A DNA stretch of 64,000 bases from Marinobacter sp. DY40_1A1 (GCF_016597815.1 NZ_VCHA01000006.1:181112-245111); one strand, 5' to 3'; numbered from the stretch's first letter, positions 1-8,733 are shown. Notes: generated by a model not told the origin, from the sequence alone. Program-made: numbers and translations.

Positions 1-1527
1 GGTGAGCTGGGCGCGGAGCTCGTGCTTTAGCACCTTGTTCATGGGTGAGAGTGGCAGCTCCTTCACCAGCGACAGGCTTCGAGGGTGCTTGTAGCCGGCA
101 ATCCGGTCTTTCAGATAGCCGTTAACCTCTTCCAATGTGGGTGTGTGGGTTTCTTTAGGGACGATAACGGCATGAACTCTTTCACCCCATTTCTCGTCCG
201 GCAACCCGACCACGGCCACCATGGCAACACCGGGCAGTGTTGATATGGCGCTTTCAACCTCAGAGGAATAGACGTTTTCGCCACCGGTAATAATCATGTC
301 TTTTAACCGGTCGCGCACATAGAGAACGCCCATGTCATCAAGCATGCCGAGATCGCCCGTTCGGTAGCCGCCATTGCGCAGTGCGGCTTCGGTCTCCGAG
401 GGGCCGTTGCGGTATCCGGACATCACGGTCGGCCCATAAACCACGATTTCACCAACCTGGCCCCGGGGCAGGGCAGCACCATTATCATCCTCGATACGGA
501 TCTGTACGCCGGGCGCTCCGGGTTGGCCCGCACCGTCGATACGCTCAAGCTCGCCGCTGTGGAATTGGGGCCCCAGAAATATGGTTATCCCGGCTTCCGT
601 CATGCCATAGGCCTGGGTATAGGTGACGCCAGGGAAGGTGCCTTTGAGGCCTGCCAGAAGCCCGGCGGAAATTGGCGAAGAGCCATACATCAACCGCTCC
701 AGGCCGGCGAAGTTTTTGCAGCTGAACTCCGGGTCTGTAATCAGCATTTGCATCATGGTGGGTGCCAGGCCCAGCTCTTGTACGCCGTGGTCACGCACTG
801 CGGAAGCGACCAGATCCGGTCTGAACAAGGGCATCAGCAGTTGGGTTGAGCTTTGGATCAGGCGGGTCAGTGTGGGCTGGATTCCGGCAACGTGGAAGAA
901 CGGGAAGCAGGAGCTGTAGGTCTTTCCAGTAGTAGGGAAACCGGCTACAGCCATGACCATGGCACCGGCGACCAGGCTGGCATGGGAATGAACCACTCCC
1001 TTGGATCGCCCGGTGGTGCCGCCGGTATAGAGAATAATAGCCGGGGTTGCAGGGTCGCGCTCAGGGTTCAGCTCAACAGGCTCGGCGCGCAAATCATTTA
1101 CCGACTGCATACCCGCGGGCGTATCGCCCTGACCTATATGCACAAAGATCAAGTCCGGCCTGTTTTTGGCAAGTTCGGCCGCCAAGGGCAAGAAGGGGTC
1201 ATCCAGGGCGACCACCGCTACATCTGCGTCATCCAGCGCAAAGGCAATTTCTGCCGCTGCCCATCTTAAATTCAGAGGGACTGGAACCAGGTTCGCCAAA
1301 GGTGCGGCCAAGATTATCTGCAGCGTTTCAATGCTGTTAAGTCCCAGCACGGCCACGCCCTTGCCGGGCTTTAGCTCAAGCCCGGTTAGCCCGCCGGCGA
1401 TTTGCCGAAGGTCGCGTACAAAATCCGGGCTGGTTAGTGCTCGCCCGGACAGGTCACTGAAAGCCGCTCGTCCGCTATCGGTTTTTTCGGCGAAAAGGTA
1501 AAGCTCATCTAACGTCTGGAAGGTCAT
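1..1527 (-). CDS. AMP-forming acyl-CoA ligase (3' end cut by window)
   Basis: This gene encodes a member of the ANL superfamily, which activates a carboxylic acid with ATP and joins it to CoA. I read 509 residues from the ATG at 1527 to the window edge without a stop. The P-loop motif YTGGTTGRSKG lies near residue 170, the YGMTEAG motif and the YRTGDLG hinge region follow, and the C-terminal lysine motif appears as PMNKVLKHELR. The glycine usual before that lysine (PxxGK) is replaced by Asn. The missing part is probably only a few residues. It lies 33 nt downstream of the GMC oxidoreductase on the same strand, so it is probably the last gene of an operon with the oxidoreductase and the monooxygenase. 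A role in activating the acid product of that pathway is inference; the substrate cannot be read from sequence. Confidence 0.88.
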   Translation of the reverse strand, partial: MTFQTLDELYLFAEKTDSGRAAFSDLSGRALTSPDFVRDLRQIAGGLTGLELKPGKGVAVLGLNSIETLQIILAAPLANLVPVPLNLRWAAAEIAFALDDADVAVVALDDPFLPLAAELAKNRPDLIFVHIGQGDTPAGMQSVNDLRAEPVELNPERDPATPAIILYTGGTTGRSKGVVHSHASLVAGAMVMAVAGFPTTGKTYSSCFPFFHVAGIQPTLTRLIQSSTQLLMPLFRPDLVASAVRDHGVQELGLAPTMMQMLITDPEFSCKNFAGLERLMYGSSPISAGLLAGLKGTFPGVTYTQAYGMTEAGITIFLGPQFHSGELERIDGAGQPGAPGVQIRIEDDNGAALPRGQVGEIVVYGPTVMSGYRNGPSETEAALRNGGYRTGDLGMLDDMGVLYVRDRLKDMIITGGENVYSSEVESAISTLPGVAMVAVVGLPDEKWGERVHAVIVPKETHTPTLEEVNGYLKDRIAGYKHPRSLSLVKELPLSPMNKVLKHELRAQLT

Positions 1528-1560
1528 TGTTATCTTCTCTAACCAGGGAGGAAGGCTATA

Positions 1561-3171
1561 TCAGTCGCGGAAGAACTCCGCTGCTGCCTTCTCTGCAATC
1601 ATGATTGTCGGGGCGTTTGTGTTGCCGCTGATTAGCGTTGGCATCACAGAAGCGTCTATCACGCGAAGACCTTCAACGCCTCGTACCCGCAAAGATGTAT
1701 CGACAACCGAATCCTGATCGCTGCCCATGCGGCAGGTTCCAATGGGGTGGTAAACGGTGTCGCAATGGTTGCGGATCATTTCCAGCAGATCCTCGTCGCT
1801 GTCAGTGGAGCGAGCGGTGAAAGACCGGGTAATTCGGCTCGCGACCGGCTCAGACTCCATTATCTGCAAGGTGCGTCGAACCGCTTTTAAAAGTAGCTGT
1901 GCATCTCGCTCGTCGCCCAGGAAGTCGGGATCGATTAGCGGTGCTGCCATCGGGTCAGAGGAGGCGAGAGCAACATGGCCGCGGCTTTCAGGCCGAAGAA
2001 TGCAAGCATGGCAAGAGATTCCATAGCCAGGTTTGATCTTCCGGCCGTGATCCTCAACTCGCGCGATAACAAAGTGCAGCTGAACGTTGGGCCAGTCATC
2101 ATGAACTCCATCTACTGAGAAAAATGCACCACCTTCTGTGAAATTGGTGGACAGCAAGCCTTTACCGCTGGAAAACCACTCTCGCATCCCACCCAGTAAG
2201 CGGAAGGTGCCTGATACACCGACACCAAACACATAGGTGGTGTTAACCCCGTAGGACAAAACCACATCGGGATGGTCTTGAAGGTTCTGACCTACCGCTG
2301 GCAGATCATGAATTACGGGGATTCCGTGCTGCTGTAGATGTGCCGCAGGGCCGATACCGGACAGCATCAATAGCTGAGGCGACTGAAATGCACCCGCAGA
2401 CAGAATCACTTCGTTGGCGGCTACGATGGTCAGCGTTTTACCGCCTTGGCGATATTCAACACCAGTGGCCTTGTTCCCGGAGAACAAAACGCGGGTAGCA
2501 TGCGCACCGGTAATCACCTTCAGGTTGGGGCGGGTGTCCATCACAGGGTGGAGATAGGCCGCCGCCGCAGAGCATCGTTGCCCCCTGCGACTGTCGTGGA
2601 ACTGGGTTACCTGGTAATAACCGATTCCAGCCTGGGTTTCGCCATTAAAGTCGTCTGTAAGAGGCAATTGGCAGGCTTGGCCGGCAGCAATCCAGTCTTT
2701 GGTAATAGAGCGGGGGCTAGAGGGGTCGGCCACATGCAAGGGTCCTGCAGCTCCGTGCAGTTTGCTTCCACCGCGCTCATTGCTCTCGGATTTGCGGAAG
2801 TAAGGCAGTACGCCCTTCCAGTCCCAGCCTTCAGCACCGAGCTCAGCCCAGCGATCATAATCCCGGGGATTGCCACGGGTGTATACCATGGCATTAATTG
2901 CTGAGGAGCCGCCCAATGTGCGCCCACGTGGCTGATAGCCGCAGCGGCCATTGAGCCCTCGCTGAGGCACGGTCGTAAATGCCCAATTATTCATCTTTAC
3001 GGGTTTGCCTGGCATCATCGCTACTGTCAGCGCGGGCATGCGAACAAGCAAGCTTTTACCGTCGCCACCGGCTTCAAGCAGGCATACTCGTTTTTCCGGG
3101 TCCTCGCTTAAACGAGCTGCGAGCACAGAGCCAGCCGAGCCCCCTCCAACAATCACATAGTCAAACTGCAT
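1561..3171 (-). CDS. GMC-family FAD-dependent alcohol dehydrogenase
   Basis: The protein is 536 residues long, the usual size for bacterial GMC oxidoreductases of the choline dehydrogenase/AlkJ type. The N-terminus carries the ADP-binding fold DYVIVGGGSAGSVLAARL. The GMC signatures follow near residue 80 (GRTLGGSSAINAMVYTRG) and near 250 (SAGAFQSPQLLMLSGIGP). The C-terminal HPIGTCRMG stretch contains the active-site His, and a later Asn lies in SGNTNAPT. The family oxidises alcohols to aldehydes or ketones through FAD. The ATG at 3171 has an AGGAGG ribosome site six bases upstream. The gene overlaps the end of the monooxygenase by 11 nt, which implies translational coupling. The pair would oxidise an alcohol and then a carbonyl compound (inference). 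Confidence 0.9.
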   Translation of the reverse strand: MQFDYVIVGGGSAGSVLAARLSEDPEKRVCLLEAGGDGKSLLVRMPALTVAMMPGKPVKMNNWAFTTVPQRGLNGRCGYQPRGRTLGGSSAINAMVYTRGNPRDYDRWAELGAEGWDWKGVLPYFRKSESNERGGSKLHGAAGPLHVADPSSPRSITKDWIAAGQACQLPLTDDFNGETQAGIGYYQVTQFHDSRRGQRCSAAAAYLHPVMDTRPNLKVITGAHATRVLFSGNKATGVEYRQGGKTLTIVAANEVILSAGAFQSPQLLMLSGIGPAAHLQQHGIPVIHDLPAVGQNLQDHPDVVLSYGVNTTYVFGVGVSGTFRLLGGMREWFSSGKGLLSTNFTEGGAFFSVDGVHDDWPNVQLHFVIARVEDHGRKIKPGYGISCHACILRPESRGHVALASSDPMAAPLIDPDFLGDERDAQLLLKAVRRTLQIMESEPVASRITRSFTARSTDSDEDLLEMIRNHCDTVYHPIGTCRMGSDQDSVVDTSLRVRGVEGLRVIDASVMPTLISGNTNAPTIMIAEKAAAEFFRD

Positions 3172-4660
3172 GGAGAACCTCCTGCTGGCAAGGCTTGACG
3201 CATACCATGGTCAGCTCGCGCCGGTCGATCTCGGCCATGGAGGCAATAAATTCCTTCCAGGTGTAGGGGAACACGACAGGCACACCGGCCGCATCCAGAT
3301 ACCAGCTCTGGCAGCCACTCGTCCAGACAGACTCGCCAAGCCCTGCCTTTATATACTCAACGAAGGCCGATACAGCTTCCGGGGTGGGTTCAATCTCGTC
3401 TGCATCGCCGTCGCGCCAGATATCCATCAGCCGCAACACGTAGTCCAGCTGTTCCTCCGCCATGCCAATCACCGAGTTGTTGCCGATGGGCGTGCCAGGG
3501 CCGAGCATCAGGAAGTAGTTGGGGAAGTGTTCCATGAGTACAGCGTGATAGCTGGGGTAGGTGCCGTCTTTCCATGCATCGTCGATGGTATGACCAGAGC
3601 GTCCTACCAGGCTGCCCGGGCGCATATAGGCGAAGTTGTCGAATCCTGTTGCCAGCACAATAACGTCGAGAGGAACCAGCTCTCCCGTGACCAGGCGCAC
3701 GCCATCAGCCTCAATACCTTTGATGCCGTCGGTAATCAGGTGGGCATTGTCTTTCTGTATCGCAGGGTAGAACGTGAAGTTGACCACCATGCGCTTACAA
3801 CCAACGCCGTACTCCGGCGTGAGCTTCTCGCGTAGATCGCGTTTGCGAACACCCAGGCGAAGATAGGCTTTGCTGGACAGGTTCAGAAGCGTGCGCTGTA
3901 CCGGCTCCCCTGTCGTTGCTTTTACGAAGAACTGCTCAATAAATGTCTTGTACAGTGACTTCCAGGGCTTCATCCGCTCGGGCTTTTCCTTCCAGCGGTT
4001 GCGCATCCATTCCGGGAAGCTCAGGTTTGGAAAGGGGAATACCCATTGCGGCGTTCTCTGGAATACAAAGGTTTCGTGCCCGGCCTTAACCAGCTCGGGT
4101 ACCACTTGGTGGGAGGTAGAGCCTGTTCCAATCACGCCCACACGTTTGCCTTTCAGATCCACATCGTGTCGCCACTCGGCGGTGTGCCACATCTCGCCGT
4201 TGAAGCTGTTCAGCCCGGGAATGTCAGGGCGCTTGGGTTTGTGAAGAATACCCGTTGCTGCAATCACAAAATCTGCGGTGAAGACATCGCCCTTGTCGGT
4301 CTTCACCGTCCAGGTTGCTGTGGTCTCATCGTAAACGGTGGAAACGACAGTCGTTCCAAAGCGAATCATCGGGAGTAGGTTGTATTTTTTCGCAACGTGT
4401 TCCAGATACTCCTGAATTTCTCCGCCTTGGGCACACTGGCTTGACCAGGGCCAGGGCTCGAATGAGTAGCAGTAATGAGGCGAGGGGATATCGCAGGCTA
4501 CGCCGGGGTATGTATTCTCACGCCATGTGCCGCCAACCCGGTCTGCTTTTTCAATAATGATGACGTCGCTGATTCCTGCTTCTGGCAGTTTGATACCTGC
4601 AAGAATACCGGTGGCGCCTGCCCCGATTACCAGCACTGAAGGCTGCCTTTTGTTATTCAT
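3161..4660 (-). CDS. Flavin monooxygenase, Baeyer-Villiger type
   Basis: The product (499 aa) is a class B flavoprotein monooxygenase. It has an FAD Rossmann motif VLVIGAGATG near residue 10, the FNGEMWHTAEW fingerprint at 153-163 and an NADPH Rossmann motif GVIGTGST near 175. The fingerprint matches FxGxxxHxxxW of Baeyer-Villiger enzymes, but the usual Pro/Asp after the Trp is Arg. Such enzymes insert oxygen next to a ketone to give an ester or lactone; AlmA-type long-chain alkane hydroxylases are relatives and a possible alternative. I chose the ATG at 4660 because GGGAGA precedes it by about six bases; an in-frame ATG at 4747 lacks such a site. It is the first gene of a three-gene leftward operon that includes the GMC dehydrogenase and acyl-CoA ligase. 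The substrate is unknown. Confidence 0.85.
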   Translation of the reverse strand: MNNKRQPSVLVIGAGATGILAGIKLPEAGISDVIIIEKADRVGGTWRENTYPGVACDIPSPHYCYSFEPWPWSSQCAQGGEIQEYLEHVAKKYNLLPMIRFGTTVVSTVYDETTATWTVKTDKGDVFTADFVIAATGILHKPKRPDIPGLNSFNGEMWHTAEWRHDVDLKGKRVGVIGTGSTSHQVVPELVKAGHETFVFQRTPQWVFPFPNLSFPEWMRNRWKEKPERMKPWKSLYKTFIEQFFVKATTGEPVQRTLLNLSSKAYLRLGVRKRDLREKLTPEYGVGCKRMVVNFTFYPAIQKDNAHLITDGIKGIEADGVRLVTGELVPLDVIVLATGFDNFAYMRPGSLVGRSGHTIDDAWKDGTYPSYHAVLMEHFPNYFLMLGPGTPIGNNSVIGMAEEQLDYVLRLMDIWRDGDADEIEPTPEAVSAFVEYIKAGLGESVWTSGCQSWYLDAAGVPVVFPYTWKEFIASMAEIDRRELTMVCVKPCQQEVLHAV

Positions 4661-5026
4661 AATATCTCCCTCTAGCTGGCCGGCATCCGGCCCTTTGCAC
4701 TCCGCTGCCATCGCGAACGTTTTTCTGGAACGGCTTATAGTGAACACCTGTGATCAAAAATATTCAAAGGCGGTTAACAGCTAATCATAAAAGCAGAGCA
4801 TAGACAAACTTTTTGGACTTTGTTGACTTGTTTTGAACGCTAGTGTTCAATTTGGCCTGATGTGCAAGATAAAGCGGCTCCTTATGGAGGGGATCGATGG
4901 AGGGTTTCGCAGATGAATATTTGTGCTCAGAGGTGCAGTCTGGGTATACCGGAAATAGTAGTCGTGATTTTGGCGAAGCCCGGCGCGAAAACATAAGAAA
5001 CGATTTAACAGAGAAGGAGCAATGAG
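4661..5026. promoter_or_regulatory. Divergent control region between monooxygenase operon and enoyl-CoA hydratase
   Basis: This 366-base gap separates two divergent catabolic units. On the plus strand a -35 like TTGACT (4823-4828) and a -10 like TTCAAT (4846-4851) are 17 bases apart. An 18-bp palindrome with arms TTGAAC and GTTCAA (4833-4850) and a central CTAG overlaps the -10. That layout suits a dimeric repressor such as a TetR-family protein (inference); no regulator gene lies next to it in the window. The leader before the hydratase is about 170 bases long and contains a possible 27-codon open frame. Confidence 0.5.
4833..4850. promoter_or_regulatory. 18-bp palindromic operator candidate
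   Basis: The arms TTGAAC and GTTCAA are perfect inverted repeats, and the centre is G-CTAG-T, so only one base pair in the 18-mer breaks symmetry. It overlaps the likely -10 of the rightward promoter. The protein that binds it is not identifiable from the window. Confidence 0.5.
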
Positions 5027-5800
5027 ATGAGTGATACGCCAGTTCTTTTGTCGCGCGATGGGCAAGTTGCGACGATTACACTCAACCGGCCAGAACACTA
5101 CAACGCTTTGAATGCGCCGATGCGCAAGGCTCTGACCTCGACCCTGGCTGAAGTGGAAGCAGACCCAACCATTCGGGTTTGCATTATTGGTGCAGCCGGT
5201 AAGGGATTTTCTGCAGGGCAGGATTTGCAGGATTTTGACTACAAGCAAATATCGGATCTGCTGCTGGATGAGTACGAGCCTCTGCTGAAAACCATTCATC
5301 ACGGCAACAAGCTCTATATCGCTCGCGTTCATGGTCAGGCAGCTGGTATTGGCGCTGCGCTGGCTCTGACATGCGATCTGGTGATGATGGCAGAAGATGC
5401 CAGTGTATATCTCGCGTTTGCTGCCATTGCGCTTGTGCCCGATGGTGGGCTCACATGGCATCTGCTAAATGCAATGGGTCGCCACCGTGCACTGGCGGCC
5501 ATCATCGAAGGAAAGCGGCTTGATGCGGATACGTGTTTAACTCATGGCCTGGCCAATAAAGCTGTGCCTGCTGAAAACCTTGAGCAAGAAGTGTTTGAAT
5601 GGGCCAAGGCCTTGGCTGGCGCCGCACCACTTGCTGTCGCCGGAACCAAACGGTTGCTGCGCCAAGTGGCCAGCTGCGACTGGCGCTCAGCGGTAGCGGT
5701 TGAGGCTGAGGAACAGAACGTTACAACGAAATCAAAAGACTTCATGCGGGGCGTTCAGGCATTTGTTGCTCGCCGTGCCCCTGAGTTTGAAGGTAACTGA
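5027..5800 (+). CDS. Enoyl-CoA hydratase/isomerase family protein
   Basis: The 257-residue product is a crotonase-fold protein. The two oxyanion-hole segments are visible as GKGFSAGQDLQDF near residue 60 and HGQAAGIGAALALTCDL near 105. LVPDGGLTW follows at about 138, with Asp where PaaG-type isomerases carry theirs. This resembles PaaG/2,3-dehydroadipyl-CoA isomerase relatives more than FadB hydratases, so either hydration or double-bond isomerisation of an enoyl-CoA is possible. The ATG at 5027 follows GAAGGAG by seven bases; a nearer ATG at 5022 runs into a stop after one codon. It is divergent from the monooxygenase operon and probably acts on CoA esters made there (inference). Confidence 0.85.
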   Translation: MSDTPVLLSRDGQVATITLNRPEHYNALNAPMRKALTSTLAEVEADPTIRVCIIGAAGKGFSAGQDLQDFDYKQISDLLLDEYEPLLKTIHHGNKLYIARVHGQAAGIGAALALTCDLVMMAEDASVYLAFAAIALVPDGGLTWHLLNAMGRHRALAAIIEGKRLDADTCLTHGLANKAVPAENLEQEVFEWAKALAGAAPLAVAGTKRLLRQVASCDWRSAVAVEAEEQNVTTKSKDFMRGVQAFVARRAPEFEGN

Positions 5801-5806
5801 GACGTT

Positions 5807-6622
5807 TCATTTGGCGAGGTTGGCAAGCTCTTCCGGTAATTCCAGTTTTACCCGCTGACGGCTAAGGGGGCAGTCAAATTCCAACCCGGCGGCGAGTAGC
5901 TGCAGGGGAACTCGTGCAGGTTTTCCGTAAAGACGATCGCCAATAATCGGGTGCCCTATGCTCTGCAAATGTTTGCGGATCTGATGTTTGCGCCCCGTTT
6001 CGATGATAACTTGCACGAGACTGGTTTCGGCGGCTTCATCGGTGCTTAGTGTTGTCACCCGGCTGATAGCCGCTTTGCCGTCAACCGGGGAGTCAATGAG
6101 CTGATCCTTTGTATTGATAATGCCGGCTACTCGGGCCCGGTAGCGTTTGGCCATGGTGCGCCCGGCAAAGCATTGGGACAGGGCGCCGGCGGCTTTGGAG
6201 TCGTGGGCAATCAGCATTAGCCCCGCAGCATCTCCATCTAACCGGTGAACCAGAAAGCAGGGACGCTTCAGCTCAAGTTCAGCCGAGCGCAGCAGGCTGC
6301 AGTGGTCTCCCCATTGGGAGCCTTGAGCGAGTAAGCCATGGGGCTTGAACCACACACTGTAACGGCTTTTATCTTCGATCAGAATTGCCGCTTTGGGCGT
6401 GCGGTTCAGAACATTTTCATCGTAATAAAGCTGCAACTGGGTGCCGGCTTGCAGCTCTTTGGTTGCACGCCGTAACCGCACTTTCTTGCCTTTCAGAGTC
6501 CACCAGCAGGCGCCTTTGTTCATGGCGTCTTTTATGCGTTGGCGAGGAAGCCCTGAGGCTTCACTCAAGGCTTCGCAGGCTGTTTCTGGCTGCTTGACTG
6601 TAACGTCGATTTTTCTGCGCAT
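5807..6622 (-). CDS. RluA-family RNA pseudouridine synthase
   Basis: The protein has 271 residues. Residues 1-70 form an S4-like RNA-binding region rich in Lys and Arg. The catalytic domain contains HRLDGDAAGLML near residue 130, where the Asp of HRLD is the conserved nucleophile, and later GRKHQIRKHLQSIGHPIIGD, the standard RluA motif 3. It would convert a uridine in rRNA or tRNA to pseudouridine, but the target cannot be assigned. Its ATG overlaps the stop of the upstream stress protein (TAATG), so the two are translationally coupled. It converges with the enoyl-CoA hydratase, leaving only six bases between the ends. Confidence 0.88.
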   Translation of the reverse strand: MRRKIDVTVKQPETACEALSEASGLPRQRIKDAMNKGACWWTLKGKKVRLRRATKELQAGTQLQLYYDENVLNRTPKAAILIEDKSRYSVWFKPHGLLAQGSQWGDHCSLLRSAELELKRPCFLVHRLDGDAAGLMLIAHDSKAAGALSQCFAGRTMAKRYRARVAGIINTKDQLIDSPVDGKAAISRVTTLSTDEAAETSLVQVIIETGRKHQIRKHLQSIGHPIIGDRLYGKPARVPLQLLAAGLEFDCPLSRQRVKLELPEELANLAK

Positions 6623-7509
6623 TACTTGCCTGAGTCTCCAGGCTTGATCGCGAGCAGATCGGTTCTCAGGTGAGTGAGCACCTTCTCGGCGGTGTTTCCA
6701 ATCACGCGAGCCTTCAGGCCGGTTTTACCGCTGGTGCCAATGACCAGCATATCGGCTTTCAACGTGCTGGCTACGCTGGGAATTACCTTGTGGGCCGGGC
6801 CAACCGCCAAGTGAACCTGGTCCCGGCTAAGGTGCCAGGTGTTGCATAGATGCGTTATGGTCGGCTCCAGCGCTGCTCTGCGCCGCTGCTCATGCTCAGC
6901 CACATTGATGATCTCCAGATCTGCCAGCACCTCCGAAATATGCAGGGCATGAACCAGGTGAACCTCTGACCCAAAGGCCTTTGCCAGTGCACGGGCCTGC
7001 TCAATGATTTTGGTGTTAAGGGCTTTTTTGACCGGTTTGGTGGAACTCAGATCTACCGCAGCCAGAATCGGGTGAGCATGGTTCCATTTCTGTTCTGCAA
7101 CCAGCATGACCGGTACCGGGCATTCTCGGATCAGGTGCCAGTCGGTGGGCGTATACCGCCAGGTTTCTGTGCGACTGCCAGTTTTGATCACGGCCTTGAA
7201 GCGGTTGGGGTGGCAGTGCTCGATTATCCACTGATGTATGTTTTTCTCCCACACTGTGTGGGTGGTGACTTGCAGGTCAGTGCAATCGGAGAGAGCCAGC
7301 ATCTGGTCCAGCCAGCGCTGACGAAGTTCAATCAGTGCATCCCGGGCACGTTGCTGCACAGTAGGGTCTGAAGGCAATGCGCCCAGATGTTCATGGGTGA
7401 ACGCCACGATTTCCAGATGGGCGCCTGTGGCGCGAGCCAGTTCGATTCCCCGGGCCAGAGCTTTCTGGTGCTTGTGGGCCGGGTCCATGACAATCAGAAG
7501 TTTATCCAT
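6622..7509 (-). CDS. Tandem universal stress protein (UspA family)
   Basis: The 295-residue product contains two Usp domains in tandem (about 1-145 and 150-292), as in UspE. The second domain carries the ATP-binding signature G-x2-G-x9-G-N as GTSGKTGLKARVIGN near the C-terminus; in the first the equivalent loop (TGSRTETWRYTPTD) is degenerate, so only one nucleotide site is expected. Usp proteins support survival in stress and stationary phase; the biochemical role of this one is unknown. It is the first gene of a two-gene unit with the pseudouridine synthase and is divergent from gmk. Confidence 0.87.
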   Translation of the reverse strand: MDKLLIVMDPAHKHQKALARGIELARATGAHLEIVAFTHEHLGALPSDPTVQQRARDALIELRQRWLDQMLALSDCTDLQVTTHTVWEKNIHQWIIEHCHPNRFKAVIKTGSRTETWRYTPTDWHLIRECPVPVMLVAEQKWNHAHPILAAVDLSSTKPVKKALNTKIIEQARALAKAFGSEVHLVHALHISEVLADLEIINVAEHEQRRRAALEPTITHLCNTWHLSRDQVHLAVGPAHKVIPSVASTLKADMLVIGTSGKTGLKARVIGNTAEKVLTHLRTDLLAIKPGDSGK

Positions 7510-7622
7510 GCTGCCTTCCGTCGTTTGCTGAACTTGAGAGTGGTACGTTGTCGTTTAGCTGCTATATCTTTGATATTACCAGTTGTGGCGGCATCCGGGA
7601 TGCGGTGTTTGGTCAAAGGTCG

Positions 7623-7628
7623 TATAAT
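7623..7628 (+). promoter_or_regulatory. -10 element upstream of gmk
   Basis: A consensus TATAAT lies 60 bases before the gmk start codon. No good -35 is visible at 16-18 bases upstream, so this is only a candidate. Confidence 0.4.
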
Positions 7629-7687
7629 TATTTGCTTTGCGGGCCTCCAGCAGTGGCGGCCAGATCCAGTCCAGGAGTTGTCCAGTC

Positions 7688-8332
7688 ATGAGCCAGGCCG
7701 GTGAAACGGGTACGTTGTTTGTTATTTCTGCGCCATCGGGTGCTGGTAAAACCAGTCTTGTAGCAGAAATGCTGCACGCGGATCAAAAGCTGGGTGTGTC
7801 CGTATCCCATACGACGCGCCCCATGCGTGAAGGCGAGAAGGACGGCATTAACTACCATTTTGTCGGCCGTTCCGAGTTTGAAACCATGATTGGCCAAGGC
7901 GATTTTCTGGAACACGCTGACGTATTCGGTAATTATTACGGCACGTCTCAGGTGTGGGTTAGAGAGATGCTGGCCATCGGGCGAGACGTGATTCTGGAGA
8001 TCGACTGGCAGGGTGCGTCTCAGGTACGCCGGCTTATTCCCGAGTGCGTCAGTATTTTTATCGTGCCGCCTTCGGCTGAAGCCCTTCGGGATCGCCTTGT
8101 GGGCAGAGGAACCGACGCGCCAGATGTTGTGGCCCGACGGTTGACTGAGGCCAGAGAAGAGTGTCGCCATGTAGGCGAGTTTGACTACATTGTTGTCAAT
8201 GATGAGTTCAAGGAAGCGTTGGCGGATTTGTTGGCAATCGTGCGCAGCCAGCGCTTACAGGTGGGCACTCAGCAGTCACGGCATAAACAACTGCTCGCGG
8301 AACTCTGCGGAGAAAGCAGCAGCCCGGCCTGA
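7688..8332 (+). CDS. gmk: Guanylate kinase
   Basis: The enzyme phosphorylates GMP to GDP with ATP and is essential for guanine nucleotide supply. From the ATG at 7688 it is 214 residues, the normal length. The P-loop SAPSGAGKTSL is at residues 14-24, and the GMP-binding segment SVSHTTRPMREGEKDGINYHF follows near residue 40. An upstream in-frame ATG at 7637 would add 17 residues before the conserved start, and AGGAG at 7673-7677 supports 7688. The following genes rpoZ and spoT link guanine nucleotide synthesis with (p)ppGpp metabolism, the same order as in pseudomonads and enterobacteria. Confidence 0.97.
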   Translation: MSQAGETGTLFVISAPSGAGKTSLVAEMLHADQKLGVSVSHTTRPMREGEKDGINYHFVGRSEFETMIGQGDFLEHADVFGNYYGTSQVWVREMLAIGRDVILEIDWQGASQVRRLIPECVSIFIVPPSAEALRDRLVGRGTDAPDVVARRLTEAREECRHVGEFDYIVVNDEFKEALADLLAIVRSQRLQVGTQQSRHKQLLAELCGESSSPA

Positions 8333-8363
8333 TAGGGACTTTTGCTGTATACAATTTGTGCCG

Positions 8364-8392
8364 TTGGCAGTAAACTACGCGGTCTGCAAAAT
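8364..8392 (+). promoter_or_regulatory. Possible sigma-70 promoter of rpoZ
   Basis: TTGGCA (8364-8369) and CAAAAT (8387-8392) are separated by 17 bases, 30 bases before the rpoZ start. The -10 is a weak match. Confidence 0.35.
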
Positions 8393-8421
8393 CAGTCATT
8401 TTTATTATTGTCGGGGATGTT

Positions 8422-8634
8422 ATGGCACGAGTTACTGTTGAAGATTGTCTCGAACACGTTGATAACCGCTTCCAGTTGGTCATGCTGGCCACCAAGCGTT
8501 CCCGTCAGCTGGCTACCAAAGGTGCTGAGCCAATGGTTCCGGAAGAAAACGATAAGCCTACGGTTATCGCCCTGCGCGAAATTGCCGCAGGTTTGGTCAG
8601 CCGTGATCTGCTGAACGAAATTGAAGAAGATTAA
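8422..8634 (+). CDS. rpoZ: RNA polymerase omega subunit
   Basis: The 70-residue product matches RpoZ along its length, beginning [20 protein letters not shown] and containing the TKRSRQL and ALREIAAG segments conserved in omega. Omega helps assemble beta-prime into core polymerase and forms part of the ppGpp binding site 1 in gammaproteobacteria. The gene lies between gmk and spoT, which fits that role. The shorter C-terminal tail than the 91-residue E. coli protein is common in other gammaproteobacteria. Confidence 0.96.
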   Translation: MARVTVEDCLEHVDNRFQLVMLATKRSRQLATKGAEPMVPEENDKPTVIALREIAAGLVSRDLLNEIEED

Positions 8635-8641
8635 GAATGCA

Positions 8642-8669
8642 TTGAATTCTGCCTCCGCAGTTTTATAGT
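8642..8669 (+). promoter_or_regulatory. Possible promoter before spoT
   Basis: TTGAAT (8642-8647) and TATAGT (8664-8669) are 16 bases apart. A transcript from here would run straight into the terminator-like palindrome at 8701 before reaching spoT. Confidence 0.35.
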
Positions 8670-8700
8670 GTATCTATAGATCGTTGCTGGAAGGATAGAG

Positions 8701-8733
8701 AAAAGACCCGAATGCATGCATTCGGGTCTTTTT
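8701..8733 (+). terminator. Rho-independent terminator between rpoZ and spoT
   Basis: A perfect 32-base palindrome with arm AAAAGACCCGAATGCA (8701-8716) is followed by a T-run at 8728-8733. It ends the rpoZ transcript, or it attenuates reading into spoT, whose start is only 50 bases further on. Confidence 0.85.
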
